Assembly (NCBI GenBank): GCA_964442655.1
Contig: CAYTZM010000006.1
Coordinates: forward strand, 1-64,000
Source of the DNA: GCA-002727615 sp964442655
Lineage (GTDB): Bacteria; Pseudomonadota; Alphaproteobacteria; TMED109
DNA: 64,000 bases
Direction: 5' to 3'
Below, piece after piece: positions 37,227-46,386 of the stretch. Positions within the stretch are counted from its first letter, which is position 1, and each line of letters opens with the position of its first letter. A program made the position numbers and the translations under genes. The notes beneath the pieces were generated by a model. That model saw only the letters and a list, made by a program, of their open reading frames with translations, made no database searches and was not told the DNA's origin.

Positions 37227-39227
37227 ATGCTTAATTTATTAAAAATATTAAAACAATTTATCTTAATAATTATTAGCACAATTTTTTTAATTTATATACT
37301 ACATACAAAAACTTTATTCGCCGAAAAAAATAGTACCCCATTAATAACAAGCACAAAAATTAATAATATAATTTCACTTATTGAAAATAATAAATGGAAT
37401 CAAGCTTTAAAAATTGCAAATAAAGTAAAATCTGAAGATTTAATTAATTTAATAAATTGGATTAGAGTATTCTCTCCAAATAATACTAATATAGAAGACT
37501 TAATAAACATTTATACAAATTATCAAAAGTGGCCAAATATAAGTTCAATAAAAAGCATAATAGAAAAGAAAATAGATTGGAGTGAAGAGAACCCTAAATT
37601 TTATAATTTTTTTAATGATAAAAAACCTATATCTCATCTTGGAAAAATTAAAATACATACCTATCTACTAAATAATGGAAATAAAATTAATAATGAATTA
37701 ATTATTAATAGCTGGATTTTAGGAGTTTTTTCTAAAAAAGATGAAAAAATTATATTAAAAAACTATAAGGATATTTTTAATAATAATATAAATATTTCTC
37801 GCTTAAACTATTTAATATGGAATAAACATTGGCCATCAGTATATAGACAAATTAAACGAGTTGACGCTGAATCATCAAAGTTATTTAAAGCAAGAATAAA
37901 ACTATCTCGTCGAGAATACGGCGTTGATAGAGCAATTAAAAACGTACCTAAAAATCTTATAAATGATGAAGGATTAGTCTATGAAAGAGTGAAATGGAGA
38001 AGAAAAGCTAAAACTAATACGTCTTTAATATTGTTAAGTAGATATATAAATAATAATAAACTTAATTTTCCTGACAGATGGTGGAACGAAATTAATATTC
38101 ATACACGAAAACTACTTAAGGATAAAAAATATGAGGAAGCATATTTACTTCTCTCAAACCATCAACAAAAATCAGTTAATAATATCAGTAATGCTGAATG
38201 GCTTTTAGGATGGATATCTCTTATTCACCTATCTAAACCTAAACAAGCTTTAATACATTTTTCAAAAATGCAAAATATTGTAAACATGCCAATATCTATA
38301 GCAAGGGCAAATTATTGGCTTGCTCGAACAGAAAAAAGACTAGACAATTTGGATATAGCAGATGAATACTTTACTAAAGCCGCGTTATTTAATAGTACTT
38401 TTTATGGCCTTATAGCAGAGCAAGAAATAGGAAAAGAAAGCAAATTTTTTATTCTTGAACATTTAAATATAGATAATAAATTAAATTTATCAAATAATAC
38501 TATATTTAGAGCATTAAGCTTATTATCTATAGCCAATGAGAAGAAATATAGCACTAAATTTATTAATGGTTTATTTTCTAAAAAAATTAGTGAGCAAGAA
38601 ATAAAATATATTTTAAATATTTTTCATAAAACTAAAAGAACGGATTTGTATATTAGAGCTTGTAAAAAAGCCATTAGGCAATATATAAAATTCCAAGGAT
38701 GTCTATTTCCTTATCCCAATAATATAAGTATTAATACATCTATAAAATTTATAGATGATGCTCTTATCTTCGCAATTATTAAACAAGAAAGTGAATTTTT
38801 TATCAATGCTAAAAGCTCAAAAGGAGCAAGAGGGTTAATGCAAATAATGCCATCTACAGGCAAAACTGTGTCCAACAATCTCAGTATAAAATTTGATAAA
38901 AAAAAATTATCAAATAATGCTATTTACAATATTACGATAGGTAGTAAATATTTTTATGAATTAGTTAAACATTATAATGGATCAATAATATTAGCTATAG
39001 CAGGGTACAATGCAGGACCTAGAAATGTAAAAAAATGGCTAAAAGATTATGGAGACCCTCGCAAAAATGAAATTGATTTTATTAATTGGATAGAATCTAT
39101 TCCCTTTAACGAAACAAGAAATTATGTGCAAAGAGTTATAGAAAATTATATTATATATCAAAAAGTAATAATTTTAGAATCTAAAAAGCAGCAAAAAAAT
39201 ATAAAAGATATATTTATTCATGAATAA
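37227..39227 (+). CDS. slt: Soluble lytic transglycosylase
   Basis: A 666-residue exported muramidase-like enzyme giving 1,6-anhydro products. It has an N-terminal signal anchor (about 8-31) and a long alpha-superhelical U domain with Asn/Lys-rich helices. The C-terminal SLT domain at about 510-650 has catalytic Glu in IKQESEFFINAKSSKGARGLMQI, then AGYNAGPRNVKKWL. Its products can feed AnmK at 8381-9517. The stop overlaps the next gene's ATG region by 8 bases. Confidence 0.93.
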   Translation: MLNLLKILKQFILIIISTIFLIYILHTKTLFAEKNSTPLITSTKINNIISLIENNKWNQALKIANKVKSEDLINLINWIRVFSPNNTNIEDLINIYTNYQKWPNISSIKSIIEKKIDWSEENPKFYNFFNDKKPISHLGKIKIHTYLLNNGNKINNELIINSWILGVFSKKDEKIILKNYKDIFNNNINISRLNYLIWNKHWPSVYRQIKRVDAESSKLFKARIKLSRREYGVDRAIKNVPKNLINDEGLVYERVKWRRKAKTNTSLILLSRYINNNKLNFPDRWWNEINIHTRKLLKDKKYEEAYLLLSNHQQKSVNNISNAEWLLGWISLIHLSKPKQALIHFSKMQNIVNMPISIARANYWLARTEKRLDNLDIADEYFTKAALFNSTFYGLIAEQEIGKESKFFILEHLNIDNKLNLSNNTIFRALSLLSIANEKKYSTKFINGLFSKKISEQEIKYILNIFHKTKRTDLYIRACKKAIRQYIKFQGCLFPYPNNISINTSIKFIDDALIFAIIKQESEFFINAKSSKGARGLMQIMPSTGKTVSNNLSIKFDKKKLSNNAIYNITIGSKYFYELVKHYNGSIILAIAGYNAGPRNVKKWLKDYGDPRKNEIDFINWIESIPFNETRNYVQRVIENYIIYQKVIILESKKQQKNIKDIFIHE

Positions 39228-40203
39228 TAACGCTATTACAAAATATCAAGACATTTTGAATGCAAAAAATATATTATTAAATAATATTATAGAAACTCCT
39301 TTAGTTTTTGATTTCTTTTTGAGTAAAAAATTAAATTCTAAGGTTCTATTTAAATTAGAAAATATTCAAAGAACTGGATCATTTAAAATCAGAGGAGCCT
39401 ATAATAAAATATATAATTCAATAAACAAAATCAATAACCATGGAGTATTAGCTTGGTCTTCAGGAAATCATGCTCAAGGGGTAGCAGAAGCAGCATCATT
39501 ATTTAATATAAAATCCACAATCATAATGCCTAATGATGCTCCTAAAATTAAAATAATAGGTGCTAAATCTAGAGGAGCTAAAATAATTTTTTATAATAGA
39601 AATACTGAAAATAGAGAGGAAATAGGAAGAAATATTGCTAAAAAAAAGAACCTTAAAATAATTCCACCTTATGATGATAAATATATTATAGCCGGCCAAG
39701 GCACTGTAGGATTAGAAATTGTAAAACAATTAAATAAGATTAATTTAATACCTGATAATCTTTTAGTTCCTACAGGTGGTGGAGGATTAATAGCAGGAAC
39801 TTCTATAGCAATAAAAAATCACTTTAAAAAATGTAATATATATGCTGTGGAACCAAGTAATTTTTCTGACTACGCTAGATCTTTAAAACAAAATAAAATT
39901 ATTAAAAATAACCCTAAGAAACAATCTATATGTGATTCATTACTTTCTTTAGAGCCCGGAAAATTAACATTTAGTATTAATAAAAACCTTCTGTTAAAAG
40001 GTGTTACCGTAACTGATAAGCAAGTATTAAAAGCAATTAAATACGCTTATAATAATCTAGGAATGGTCGTAGAACCTGGAGGCGCCGTAGCATTAGCCGC
40101 AATAATGAATAAAAAAATAAATATTGAAAATAGCACTACAGTTGCAGTTTTATCTGGGTCTAATTTGGACACAAAAATTCTGATGAGATCATTAAACACT
40201 TAA
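39220..40203 (+). CDS. Threonine/serine dehydratase or serine racemase-like PLP enzyme
   Basis: A 327-residue fold-type II PLP enzyme. The PLP lysine is in QRTGSFKIRGAYNK near 54, SSGNHAQGVA holds the Asn that contacts PLP, the phosphate loop is VPTGGGGLIAG, and PGGAVALAAI follows. No regulatory ACT domain is present, so it resembles catabolic TdcB or serine racemase rather than IlvA. The exact substrate (Thr, Ser or D/L-Ser) is not decided by sequence. It overlaps slt by 8 bases and the convergent gmhB by 12. Confidence 0.88.
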   Translation: MNNNAITKYQDILNAKNILLNNIIETPLVFDFFLSKKLNSKVLFKLENIQRTGSFKIRGAYNKIYNSINKINNHGVLAWSSGNHAQGVAEAASLFNIKSTIIMPNDAPKIKIIGAKSRGAKIIFYNRNTENREEIGRNIAKKKNLKIIPPYDDKYIIAGQGTVGLEIVKQLNKINLIPDNLLVPTGGGGLIAGTSIAIKNHFKKCNIYAVEPSNFSDYARSLKQNKIIKNNPKKQSICDSLLSLEPGKLTFSINKNLLLKGVTVTDKQVLKAIKYAYNNLGMVVEPGGAVALAAIMNKKINIENSTTVAVLSGSNLDTKILMRSLNT

Positions 40204-40821
40204 TTTTTTTATTAACCAATCCATATCTACTAATTTTGATTTTTCATATACTATAAAATTATCAAAAACTTGTTTTTCTTTTTTATCTTTATTTAAAAAT
40301 ATTCCACCTGCTAAACCAGCATTCCTACCTGCCTCTATATCACTAGAATTATTTCCAATAATCCATGATTTAGACAAATTAATATTAAGTTTTTTTCCAG
40401 CCTCATTTATCATTCCAGGGTGTGGCTTTCTCCATAATTCTTTATCTATTCTATACTTTTCATTTCCTTCTTTATAATATCCACACGCACATACCATATC
40501 CAAAAATATATTCTGTCTTTTTAAAAATTCTCTAACTACTTTTTCTATATTAGAAAAATCATCCCACGTGAAATAGCCTCGAGCTATTCCTGACTGATTA
40601 GTAACAACTATTACTGGGATATTTGCATCATTACACTTTTTTAGAAATGAACATGAAGATTCAATTAACTTTACTTTCTTAGGGTCACTTAGATATCCAC
40701 AATCTTCTATGAAAGTTCCATCTCTATCCATAAATATAGCTGCTTTATTAGTAAAATTATCAGTATTATTAATTACTTCTGACCACAATCCTACATCATC
40801 TACTAAATACAATTTTCCCAT
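40192..40821 (-). CDS. gmhB: D-glycero-manno-heptose 1,7-bisphosphate phosphatase-like (HAD)
   Basis: A 209-residue HAD phosphatase of the GmhB/HisB group: AIFMDRDGTFIEDCGYL with the nucleophile Asp, VTNQSGIARGYF, the zinc-loop region CACGYYKEGNEKYRIDKELWRKPHPGM, and GNNSSDIEAGRNAG. The zinc loop keeps two cysteines (VCACGYY) and a histidine but seems reduced. It removes the C7 phosphate during ADP-heptose synthesis for LPS. The neighbouring glycosyltransferase family 9 gene supports the assignment. Confidence 0.87.
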   Translation of the reverse strand: MGKLYLVDDVGLWSEVINNTDNFTNKAAIFMDRDGTFIEDCGYLSDPKKVKLIESSCSFLKKCNDANIPVIVVTNQSGIARGYFTWDDFSNIEKVVREFLKRQNIFLDMVCACGYYKEGNEKYRIDKELWRKPHPGMINEAGKKLNINLSKSWIIGNNSSDIEAGRNAGLAGGIFLNKDKKEKQVFDNFIVYEKSKLVDMDWLIKKLSV

Positions 40822-40829
40822 TTAAACCT

Positions 40830-41222
40830 TTAATAATCTTTATAAGATTTTTCTTCAATTAAATTAGAATTTAATAAAATATTTATTTTCTTTTTAATCT
40901 TAGATCTTTCATCATTAGTAACATAGACAGAACGCGCCAAATCTATAAATGTTTGATCAAACCTTCTAAGTCTTTCACACTCTCTTATATCATCTTCTAT
41001 TTTCCATAAAGATAAATTAATATTTTTTAATTCATCTTTTAATTTCTCTATTCCATCTACACTTTTAAGTTTCTGAATATATATACCAACTAATAATTCA
41101 TATTCATTATTAACGTTTAATAATTTTTCCTTGTCATCAATAGAGTCTTTTTTAATCTCTAAAATAGTAATCTTATCAATTACTTCGCCTGGTGAGATAG
41201 GTATATTAATTTGATCATTCAT
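40830..41222 (-). CDS. DUF6165-like helical protein beside heptose genes
   Basis: A 130-residue, all-helical protein with a conserved start INIPISPGEVIDKITILEIKKD, followed by coiled-coil-like segments (YIQKLKSVDGIEKLKDELK and RECERLRRFDQTFIDLARSVYVTND). This matches a short family of unknown function found near GT9 heptosyltransferases and LPS genes. It is 8 bases upstream of gmhB, so probably co-expressed. No enzymatic motif is visible. Confidence 0.75.
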   Translation of the reverse strand: MNDQINIPISPGEVIDKITILEIKKDSIDDKEKLLNVNNEYELLVGIYIQKLKSVDGIEKLKDELKNINLSLWKIEDDIRECERLRRFDQTFIDLARSVYVTNDERSKIKKKINILLNSNLIEEKSYKDY

Positions 41223-41316
41223 TTATTATTTCCTCATTAAAATAATTTATAAAACAAATTAAAGAATTTGAATTATATGCTTTATAATATAATCATATAC
41301 AAAAAGGTAATATTAT

Positions 41317-42321
41317 ATGACAAAAACATATAAAAATATATTGGTATACTCTGGAGGTGAAGCAATTGGTGATGCCCTTTATAAGATAAAGTTTGTACAA
41401 AACTTAAAAGAAACATTTCCCAATACACATATTACCTGGTTAGCTGGGCAAGGCCAAACTGAATACAATCATTCTTTAAAACCTATTATATCCAATTTTA
41501 TAAATCAAATTATTGAAGATAAAAAAATAGGACATAGTCCTATAAAAGAATTTTTTAATAAATCACCGATGGCAAATAAATTTTATGATGTAATTATTGA
41601 TACTCAAACAGTAGTATTACCAACACTAATTGTAAAAAAAATTAAACATAATATATTCATATCATCCACTGCAAACTGGTTTTTTTCTGATCTAAAACCT
41701 AAGACATTTTCAATTAAAAACTCTTCCTTAGACCAAAGACTTCAACTTTTTATAGGATTGCTAAGTAATAAAACCAATAATGATGATAAATTTAGCTATA
41801 ATCTTAACATAAATAAAAAATATTACATTCTTGCAAAATCTATTTTACCCGAAGGCCCTACCTACATAGGAATTTCTCCTGGTGCTGGGGATAATTCAAA
41901 AAAATGGCCATTAGAAAAATTTATTGAATTAGCAAATAAACAAGCTTCTAAAAATAGAATTCCTGTTTTTTTTATTGGTCCAAAAGAAAAATTTTTAATA
42001 GAAAAAATAAAAAATAAAGTTTCTTCAGCTATTTTTCCAGAATGGACAAACAAAGCCGTAAGTAGTGGTTTAAAAGGTCCTATTCTTGCCATAGCCCTAG
42101 CCAAACAACTAAAAGTTGCTGTAGCAAATGATTCTGGAACAGGTCATATGTTCGCTGTTGGAGGGACAAAATTGATTTCATTATTTAGCAAACACAACCC
42201 TACTAAGTATGCTCCAAATGCAATAAAGTTATTAATTATTGATTCAAAAAAATATGGAGGAAAAGACCCAAATCTCATTCCTTTAGAACCTGTAGTCAAA
42301 AGTATTGAAAAATTACTTTAA
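41317..42321 (+). CDS. Glycosyltransferase family 9 (heptosyltransferase-like)
   Basis: A 334-residue GT-B enzyme. The first domain opens NILVYSGGEAIGDALYKIKFVQNLKE with the glycine turn that binds the acceptor. In the C-terminal domain the donor site is GISPGAGDNSKKWPLEKFIELA, followed by VANDSGTGHMFAVGGT, both GT9 hallmarks. The likely role is adding heptose to lipid A core, which fits the adjacent divergent gmhB. Which heptosyltransferase it is cannot be told. Confidence 0.87.
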   Translation: MTKTYKNILVYSGGEAIGDALYKIKFVQNLKETFPNTHITWLAGQGQTEYNHSLKPIISNFINQIIEDKKIGHSPIKEFFNKSPMANKFYDVIIDTQTVVLPTLIVKKIKHNIFISSTANWFFSDLKPKTFSIKNSSLDQRLQLFIGLLSNKTNNDDKFSYNLNINKKYYILAKSILPEGPTYIGISPGAGDNSKKWPLEKFIELANKQASKNRIPVFFIGPKEKFLIEKIKNKVSSAIFPEWTNKAVSSGLKGPILAIALAKQLKVAVANDSGTGHMFAVGGTKLISLFSKHNPTKYAPNAIKLLIIDSKKYGGKDPNLIPLEPVVKSIEKLL

Positions 42322-42337
42322 AAGTTAAAACATAAAA

Positions 42338-43432
42338 TTATAAATTTATTTTATATTTTTCTAAAATATCATCTTTAAAATCTATCCCAGTACCAGGAAC
42401 ATCAGGTATAATAACATTTCCATTACTTATTTGATATGGTTCTTGTAAAATAGGTTCAGCCCAATCCGTCCACTCACATAAATCAGCTGTTGGAGTAACG
42501 CGCATTAACTGCGAAGAAACTTCTGGAAATAAGTGTGAAGACATTTGTATTCTATATGCAGCCGCAAGAGAAGCAGTTTGCATCCATCCACTTATTCCAC
42601 AAATTCTCATTAAATCTGGCATTATAAAATCACAAATTTTTTGATCTAATGCGCGAAAAGCATCATCAGGACCATGAAAATTTTCACCTAACATAATTGG
42701 CGTTTTCATACGGTTTCTCAATTCCTTATACCCATCATAATCATAATAATCTATAGGTTCTTCAAACCAATACAGTCCTTTGTCATCTAAAGTATTCAAC
42801 ATATGAATTGCCTCTGGCAAACTATTGCCTTGATTAAAATCACAAAGGAGTAAATTTTCATTTCCTAACGCTTTTTTAACATTTTCAATAGCTTTTATAT
42901 CATCTTCAATCTTTTCTCTTCCTAATCTTATCTTTAGAATATTAAAGTTTCCTCTTTCAATAAGTTCTTGAGACTCATTATACAAAGTATCTATAGCATT
43001 TAACCATAACCCACATGAATTGTATGCTTTTACTGGCTCTATAGAACCACCTAAATGCACACATAATGGCTCTTTAGCAATTTTTGCACTAGCATCCCAA
43101 AAAGAAATATCTAATGCTGCTAAAGAATATATAGCTACCCCAGATCTACCCATTAAACTTGTAGAACTCATTATTTCATTATAAAATTCATAAGGTGCAA
43201 TTTCTCGTCCTTCAAACTGTTTAAATAATTGTACCGTAGCAGAAGCAATAGTAGGCATATAATTAGCTAAATACGGTCCAATATATCCTTTCCCTACCGT
43301 CCCATCATTAAGAGTTATTTCTGTAACTAATACAGCCCAATTATCAAATTGGCCTACCTTTGCAACTACTTTCCTTCTCAAAGGAATATCTGCTGCTCTA
43401 ATTGATAAGGACTTAACCAATGGTCTTTTCAT
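42338..43432 (-). CDS. Enolase-superfamily (mandelate racemase/muconate lactonizing type) enzyme
   Basis: A 364-residue enzyme with the capping domain (DGTVGKGYIGPYL and GVAIYSLAALDISFWDASAK) and a beta-barrel. The acid/base segment is ILKIRLGREK (K-x-R form). Metal ligands appear in LLCDFNQG, WFEEPID and MLGENFHG, and a general-base His lies in MSSHLFPEVS. The K-x-R motif and the His place it in the mandelate racemase subgroup, whose members dehydrate or racemise sugar and other carboxylic acids. The substrate is unknown and no pathway neighbours help. Confidence 0.87.
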   Translation of the reverse strand: MKRPLVKSLSIRAADIPLRRKVVAKVGQFDNWAVLVTEITLNDGTVGKGYIGPYLANYMPTIASATVQLFKQFEGREIAPYEFYNEIMSSTSLMGRSGVAIYSLAALDISFWDASAKIAKEPLCVHLGGSIEPVKAYNSCGLWLNAIDTLYNESQELIERGNFNILKIRLGREKIEDDIKAIENVKKALGNENLLLCDFNQGNSLPEAIHMLNTLDDKGLYWFEEPIDYYDYDGYKELRNRMKTPIMLGENFHGPDDAFRALDQKICDFIMPDLMRICGISGWMQTASLAAAYRIQMSSHLFPEVSSQLMRVTPTADLCEWTDWAEPILQEPYQISNGNVIIPDVPGTGIDFKDDILEKYKINL

Positions 43433-43527
43433 ATTATGACCCTTATACGTTATTAACTTATAAACTTAATAATTTAATTTTATACAAAAGTTTATTATTC
43501 TTAATAAATGAATGTCCAGATAAATAA

Positions 43528-44739
43528 TTATTTATATATATAATCTCGATTACTAGGAATAGAACTAGGCTTTTTTGCCAATTGAATTTGAAAAACAGTC
43601 ATATGATTAGTCCTAAAAGCAGATTCAGATATTATTAAATAATATTCCCACATTTTCATAAAGTTTTCACCATATTTCTTTTTTATAAATGAAGATTTTT
43701 TTAAAAATTTTTCTCTCCACTTATTCAAAGTTATTGCATAATGTAAATGAAGGAATTCTATATCCGTTATCATTAAATTATTTTTTTCTATACTTGGTAA
43801 AATTTCACTAAGTGCTGGAATATATCCTCCTGGAAAAATATACTTTGATAAAAATGGATCTGTAGCACCTGGACCTCTTATTCTACCTATAGTATGAATT
43901 AATGCTACTCCATCTGATTTTAAACATTCACTTACTTTTTTAAAAAATTGATCATAATTTTTTAAACCCACATGCTCAAACATGCCAATACTAACAATTC
44001 TATCATATTTATTCTTTAAATTACGATAATCTGTTTCAGAATATTCCAATAAATTATTCATATTTTCTTTTATAGCTCTATCTCTTGCCATATTTAATTG
44101 ATTCTTAGATAAAGTAATTCCATGACAAAAACAGTCATAATTTTTAGCAATAAAAAGTGATAAACCTCCCCAACCACAACCTATATCTAATATTTTCAAA
44201 CCAGAATTTAATAATAATTTTTTAGATATATGATCTTTTTTAGCATATTGAGCTTCCTCTAGAGATATATTGTTATTAGAAAAGTAAGCACATGAATATT
44301 GCATACTTGAATCCAAAAATAATTTATAAAATTCTGGATCTTGATCATAATGAGCTCTTACATTACCAATAGATGTAGACAAACTGTTTCTTCTTAATTT
44401 TTTTGAAAGTAAATTTACTAAATATCTTAGATTAGAAAAATAAGAGAACCTAACCTGATTATTAAAATTTTTATCTATTGCAAAAACAAATTTATCTAAA
44501 TCACCCTTTATAGATACATTTCCTTTAAAATAAGCTTCACCAAAACTCAAACTGGCCGAATAAAATATTAAAAGAATAATATCAATTAGTTTACTAAAAC
44601 TAAGTTCAAAAATATTCTTGCCTCTACCAACAGGCTGACTTAAATTTTCATAACGAAAAATTATTTTAATCTCATTGAAATGATGATTAAACTTAATAGA
44701 TAAATAATAAAATAATAATTTACAAATAATATATCTCAT
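43528..44739 (-). CDS. Cyclopropane-fatty-acyl-phospholipid synthase family methyltransferase
   Basis: A 403-residue SAM-dependent enzyme. An N-terminal lipid-binding region carries FKGNVSIKGDLDKF. The methyltransferase domain has ILDIGCGWGGLSLFIAK (SAM motif I), GITLSKNQL, SIGMFEHVG with the active-site Glu, and IFPGGYIPALSEI. The C-terminus RTNHMTVFQIQLAKK is typical. Relatives add a methylene bridge to membrane lipid double bonds, and some make other methylated lipids. It is single-standing, with the tRNA-Ser upstream. Confidence 0.88.
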   Translation of the reverse strand: MRYIICKLLFYYLSIKFNHHFNEIKIIFRYENLSQPVGRGKNIFELSFSKLIDIILLIFYSASLSFGEAYFKGNVSIKGDLDKFVFAIDKNFNNQVRFSYFSNLRYLVNLLSKKLRRNSLSTSIGNVRAHYDQDPEFYKLFLDSSMQYSCAYFSNNNISLEEAQYAKKDHISKKLLLNSGLKILDIGCGWGGLSLFIAKNYDCFCHGITLSKNQLNMARDRAIKENMNNLLEYSETDYRNLKNKYDRIVSIGMFEHVGLKNYDQFFKKVSECLKSDGVALIHTIGRIRGPGATDPFLSKYIFPGGYIPALSEILPSIEKNNLMITDIEFLHLHYAITLNKWREKFLKKSSFIKKKYGENFMKMWEYYLIISESAFRTNHMTVFQIQLAKKPSSIPSNRDYIYK

Positions 44740-44800
44740 AGCAAAAAAAATTATAACAATTTAAAAATACAATTTAAATATATTTTTTAATTAATAAAAC

Positions 44801-44914
44801 ATGACCTGAGCGGATTTATGGACAGTCAATAGTTGGCTCGTATGAGGATATGCCAAGAAAAAGCAACATAGGCTTAGATGTTTGACGTACGCTGACCTAC
44901 TATAGTCAGGTAAC
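44801..44914. other. GC-richer segment abutting the 3' end of tRNA-Ser
   Basis: About 110 bases directly 3' of tRNA-Ser are clearly richer in G and C than surrounding intergenic DNA. They contain a CTGAC/GTCAG inverted repeat (44892-44896 and 44905-44909), with no T-run, so it is not a standard terminator. A short frame on the plus strand starts at ATGCCAAGAAAAAGC near 44852 and stops after 11 codons. An open frame antisense to this region merely reads through the tRNA. It could be a remnant att region. Confidence 0.4.
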
Positions 44915-45004
44915 TGGCGGACACGAAGGGATTCGAACCCTCGAAACGGTTGCCCGTTTACACCCTTAGCAGGGGCGCGCCTTCGACCACTCGGCCACGT
45001 GTCC
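44915..45004 (-). tRNA. tRNA-Ser (GCT)
   Basis: Read on the minus strand from 45004: acceptor GGACACG, a D arm starting GGCCGAGTGGTCGAAGGC, anticodon stem CCC/GGG with loop CTGCTAA and anticodon GCT, a long variable arm (AACGGGCAACCGTTT) typical of serine tRNAs, T arm GAGGGTTCGAATCCCTT, acceptor CGTGTCC, G discriminator and an encoded CCA at 44917-44915. All stems pair. It reads AGC and AGU codons. Confidence 0.97.
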
Positions 45005-45010
45005 AATATG

Positions 45011-45039
45011 CTTTTAAAATGTCCAGGGACGTGTGTCAA
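45011..45039 (-). promoter_or_regulatory. Promoter of tRNA-Ser
   Basis: On the minus strand a perfect TTGACA at 45039-45034 is followed after 17 bases by TAAAAG at 45016-45011. The -10 box ends 6 bases before the tRNA's first G, so the transcript would start at or near the mature 5' end. The spacer holds a GTCC-AG-GGAC dyad (45021-45030), which could be an operator or coincidence. Confidence 0.65.
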
Positions 45040-45080
45040 ATTAGATATAAATTATTTTTATCAATAATTTTTATTTAAAA

Positions 45081-45713
45081 TTAGGGCATTGGAATTTCAG
45101 CACCTATACTCGGTACATCATAACCCTTAATTACTGCGTCTCGCGAAGCAATTTTTTTATACCAGTCTAATATATAAGGAAACTTCTTTAAATTAATTTT
45201 TTGCCACTCGAATCTAGAAACCCATGGCCATATAGCTATATCAGCTATACCATAATGATTTCCAGTCACATATTCATTTCTACTTAATTGACTTTCTAAA
45301 ACACCATAAATTCTATATGCTTCATTTGTATATCTTTCTTCTGCATAAATAGATTTGCCTGCATTAAATTTTACAAAATGGTGAACTTGTCCCAACATTG
45401 GACCTAAAGAAGCCATCTGAAACATTAACCATTCATCTCTCTTCCAACGATCTTCATCACTTTTAGGCAAAAATATATTAGTTTTTTCACTCAAATACAT
45501 AAGAATAGACCCTGATTCCATCATAGTAACATCATTATCATGATCTATAATTGCAGGTATTTTATTATTAGGACTAATCATTAAAAACTTTTCTTTAAAT
45601 TGTTCATCCTTAGTTATATTAATGGGTATAACTTTATATTTTAAATCACATTCCTCAAGCATAATAGATACTTTTCTTCCATTCGGTGTGCTCCAAGTAT
45701 AAAAATCTATCAT
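45081..45713 (-). CDS. Glutathione S-transferase-like protein (nu-class/YfcG type)
   Basis: A 210-residue GST. The N-terminal thioredoxin-fold domain begins FYTWSTPNGRKVSIMLEE, with the Thr/Asn pair that binds glutathione in YfcG-type proteins, then NNKIPAIIDHD and MESGSILMYLSE. The C-terminal helical domain has YGIADIAIWPWVSRFEW. YfcG-like enzymes act as disulfide reductases. It is 15 bases downstream of the flavin reductase-like gene, so the pair may share a redox or detoxification role. Confidence 0.9.
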   Translation of the reverse strand: MIDFYTWSTPNGRKVSIMLEECDLKYKVIPINITKDEQFKEKFLMISPNNKIPAIIDHDNDVTMMESGSILMYLSEKTNIFLPKSDEDRWKRDEWLMFQMASLGPMLGQVHHFVKFNAGKSIYAEERYTNEAYRIYGVLESQLSRNEYVTGNHYGIADIAIWPWVSRFEWQKINLKKFPYILDWYKKIASRDAVIKGYDVPSIGAEIPMP

Positions 45714-45728
45714 TTTGATTTTTCCTTT

Positions 45729-46373
45729 CTATTTTTCAACTTGATCTGGGCGTGGAGAACCTTCCGGCCTGTGCATCTCAAAAATATTATCTACAACAGA
45801 ATAATCTAAATAACCTAAACGAGATAATGGCTTTATCTTTTCTAGATTAACTTTTCCATCATCTATTACTTCATCATTAATGTGAATACCAACTACGTTA
45901 CCTAAAACCATACCATTATATTCATTACTTCCAAGTGTTGGAAGGTCTATAATTTTATATACTTTACATTCCATGTGTATAGGAGATATTTTTAGCCTAG
46001 CTGGTGAAACTATTTTTGATTCTAGCACCTCTAATTTAGCAATTTCAATTTCACTTTCATTTGGTTTAAATGGTGCAGTAGTTTCATTCATTTTATCTTT
46101 AGCAGCATATGGAACTATATTAACCACAAATTCACCATTTTCTCTAATATTACTAATACTATCCTTATGGTTGCCCATTGGTTGCTTCCCATTAGTAGCA
46201 TACATAACCATAGGAGGGTCTGCTGCTACACCATTAAAAAAACTATAAGGAGCACAATTATGTGTGCCATCATAGTTAATAGTTGTAATCCAAGCTATGG
46301 GTCTAGGTACAATGCATGATTTGAATGGGTTATATTTTAATCCATGATTATTTTTATCTGTATCATAATACAT
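45729..46373 (-). CDS. Flavin reductase-like FMN-binding protein
   Basis: A 214-residue split beta-barrel protein of the flavin reductase-like family. FMN-binding elements are PRPIAWITTINYDGTHNCAPYSFFNGVAADPPMVMY and the FVVNIVPYAAKDKMNET region. The C-terminal half includes GMVLGNVVGIHINDEV and ends PRPDQ. Members reduce flavin or bind FMN for partner oxygenases. No partner is apparent except the neighbouring GST. Confidence 0.86.
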   Translation of the reverse strand: MYYDTDKNNHGLKYNPFKSCIVPRPIAWITTINYDGTHNCAPYSFFNGVAADPPMVMYATNGKQPMGNHKDSISNIRENGEFVVNIVPYAAKDKMNETTAPFKPNESEIEIAKLEVLESKIVSPARLKISPIHMECKVYKIIDLPTLGSNEYNGMVLGNVVGIHINDEVIDDGKVNLEKIKPLSRLGYLDYSVVDNIFEMHRPEGSPRPDQVEK

Positions 46374-46386
46374 AAAAAATCCAATT

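Noticed and set aside
44892..44909. CTGAC/GTCAG hairpin as terminator of tRNA-Ser
   Set aside because: Stem is only 5 bp and no T-run follows on the minus strand.
44791..45039. 82-codon open frame on the minus strand over the tRNA
   Set aside because: It translates the tRNA-Ser gene itself (the familiar SGRRRAPAKG shadow) and has no ribosome site or conserved domain.
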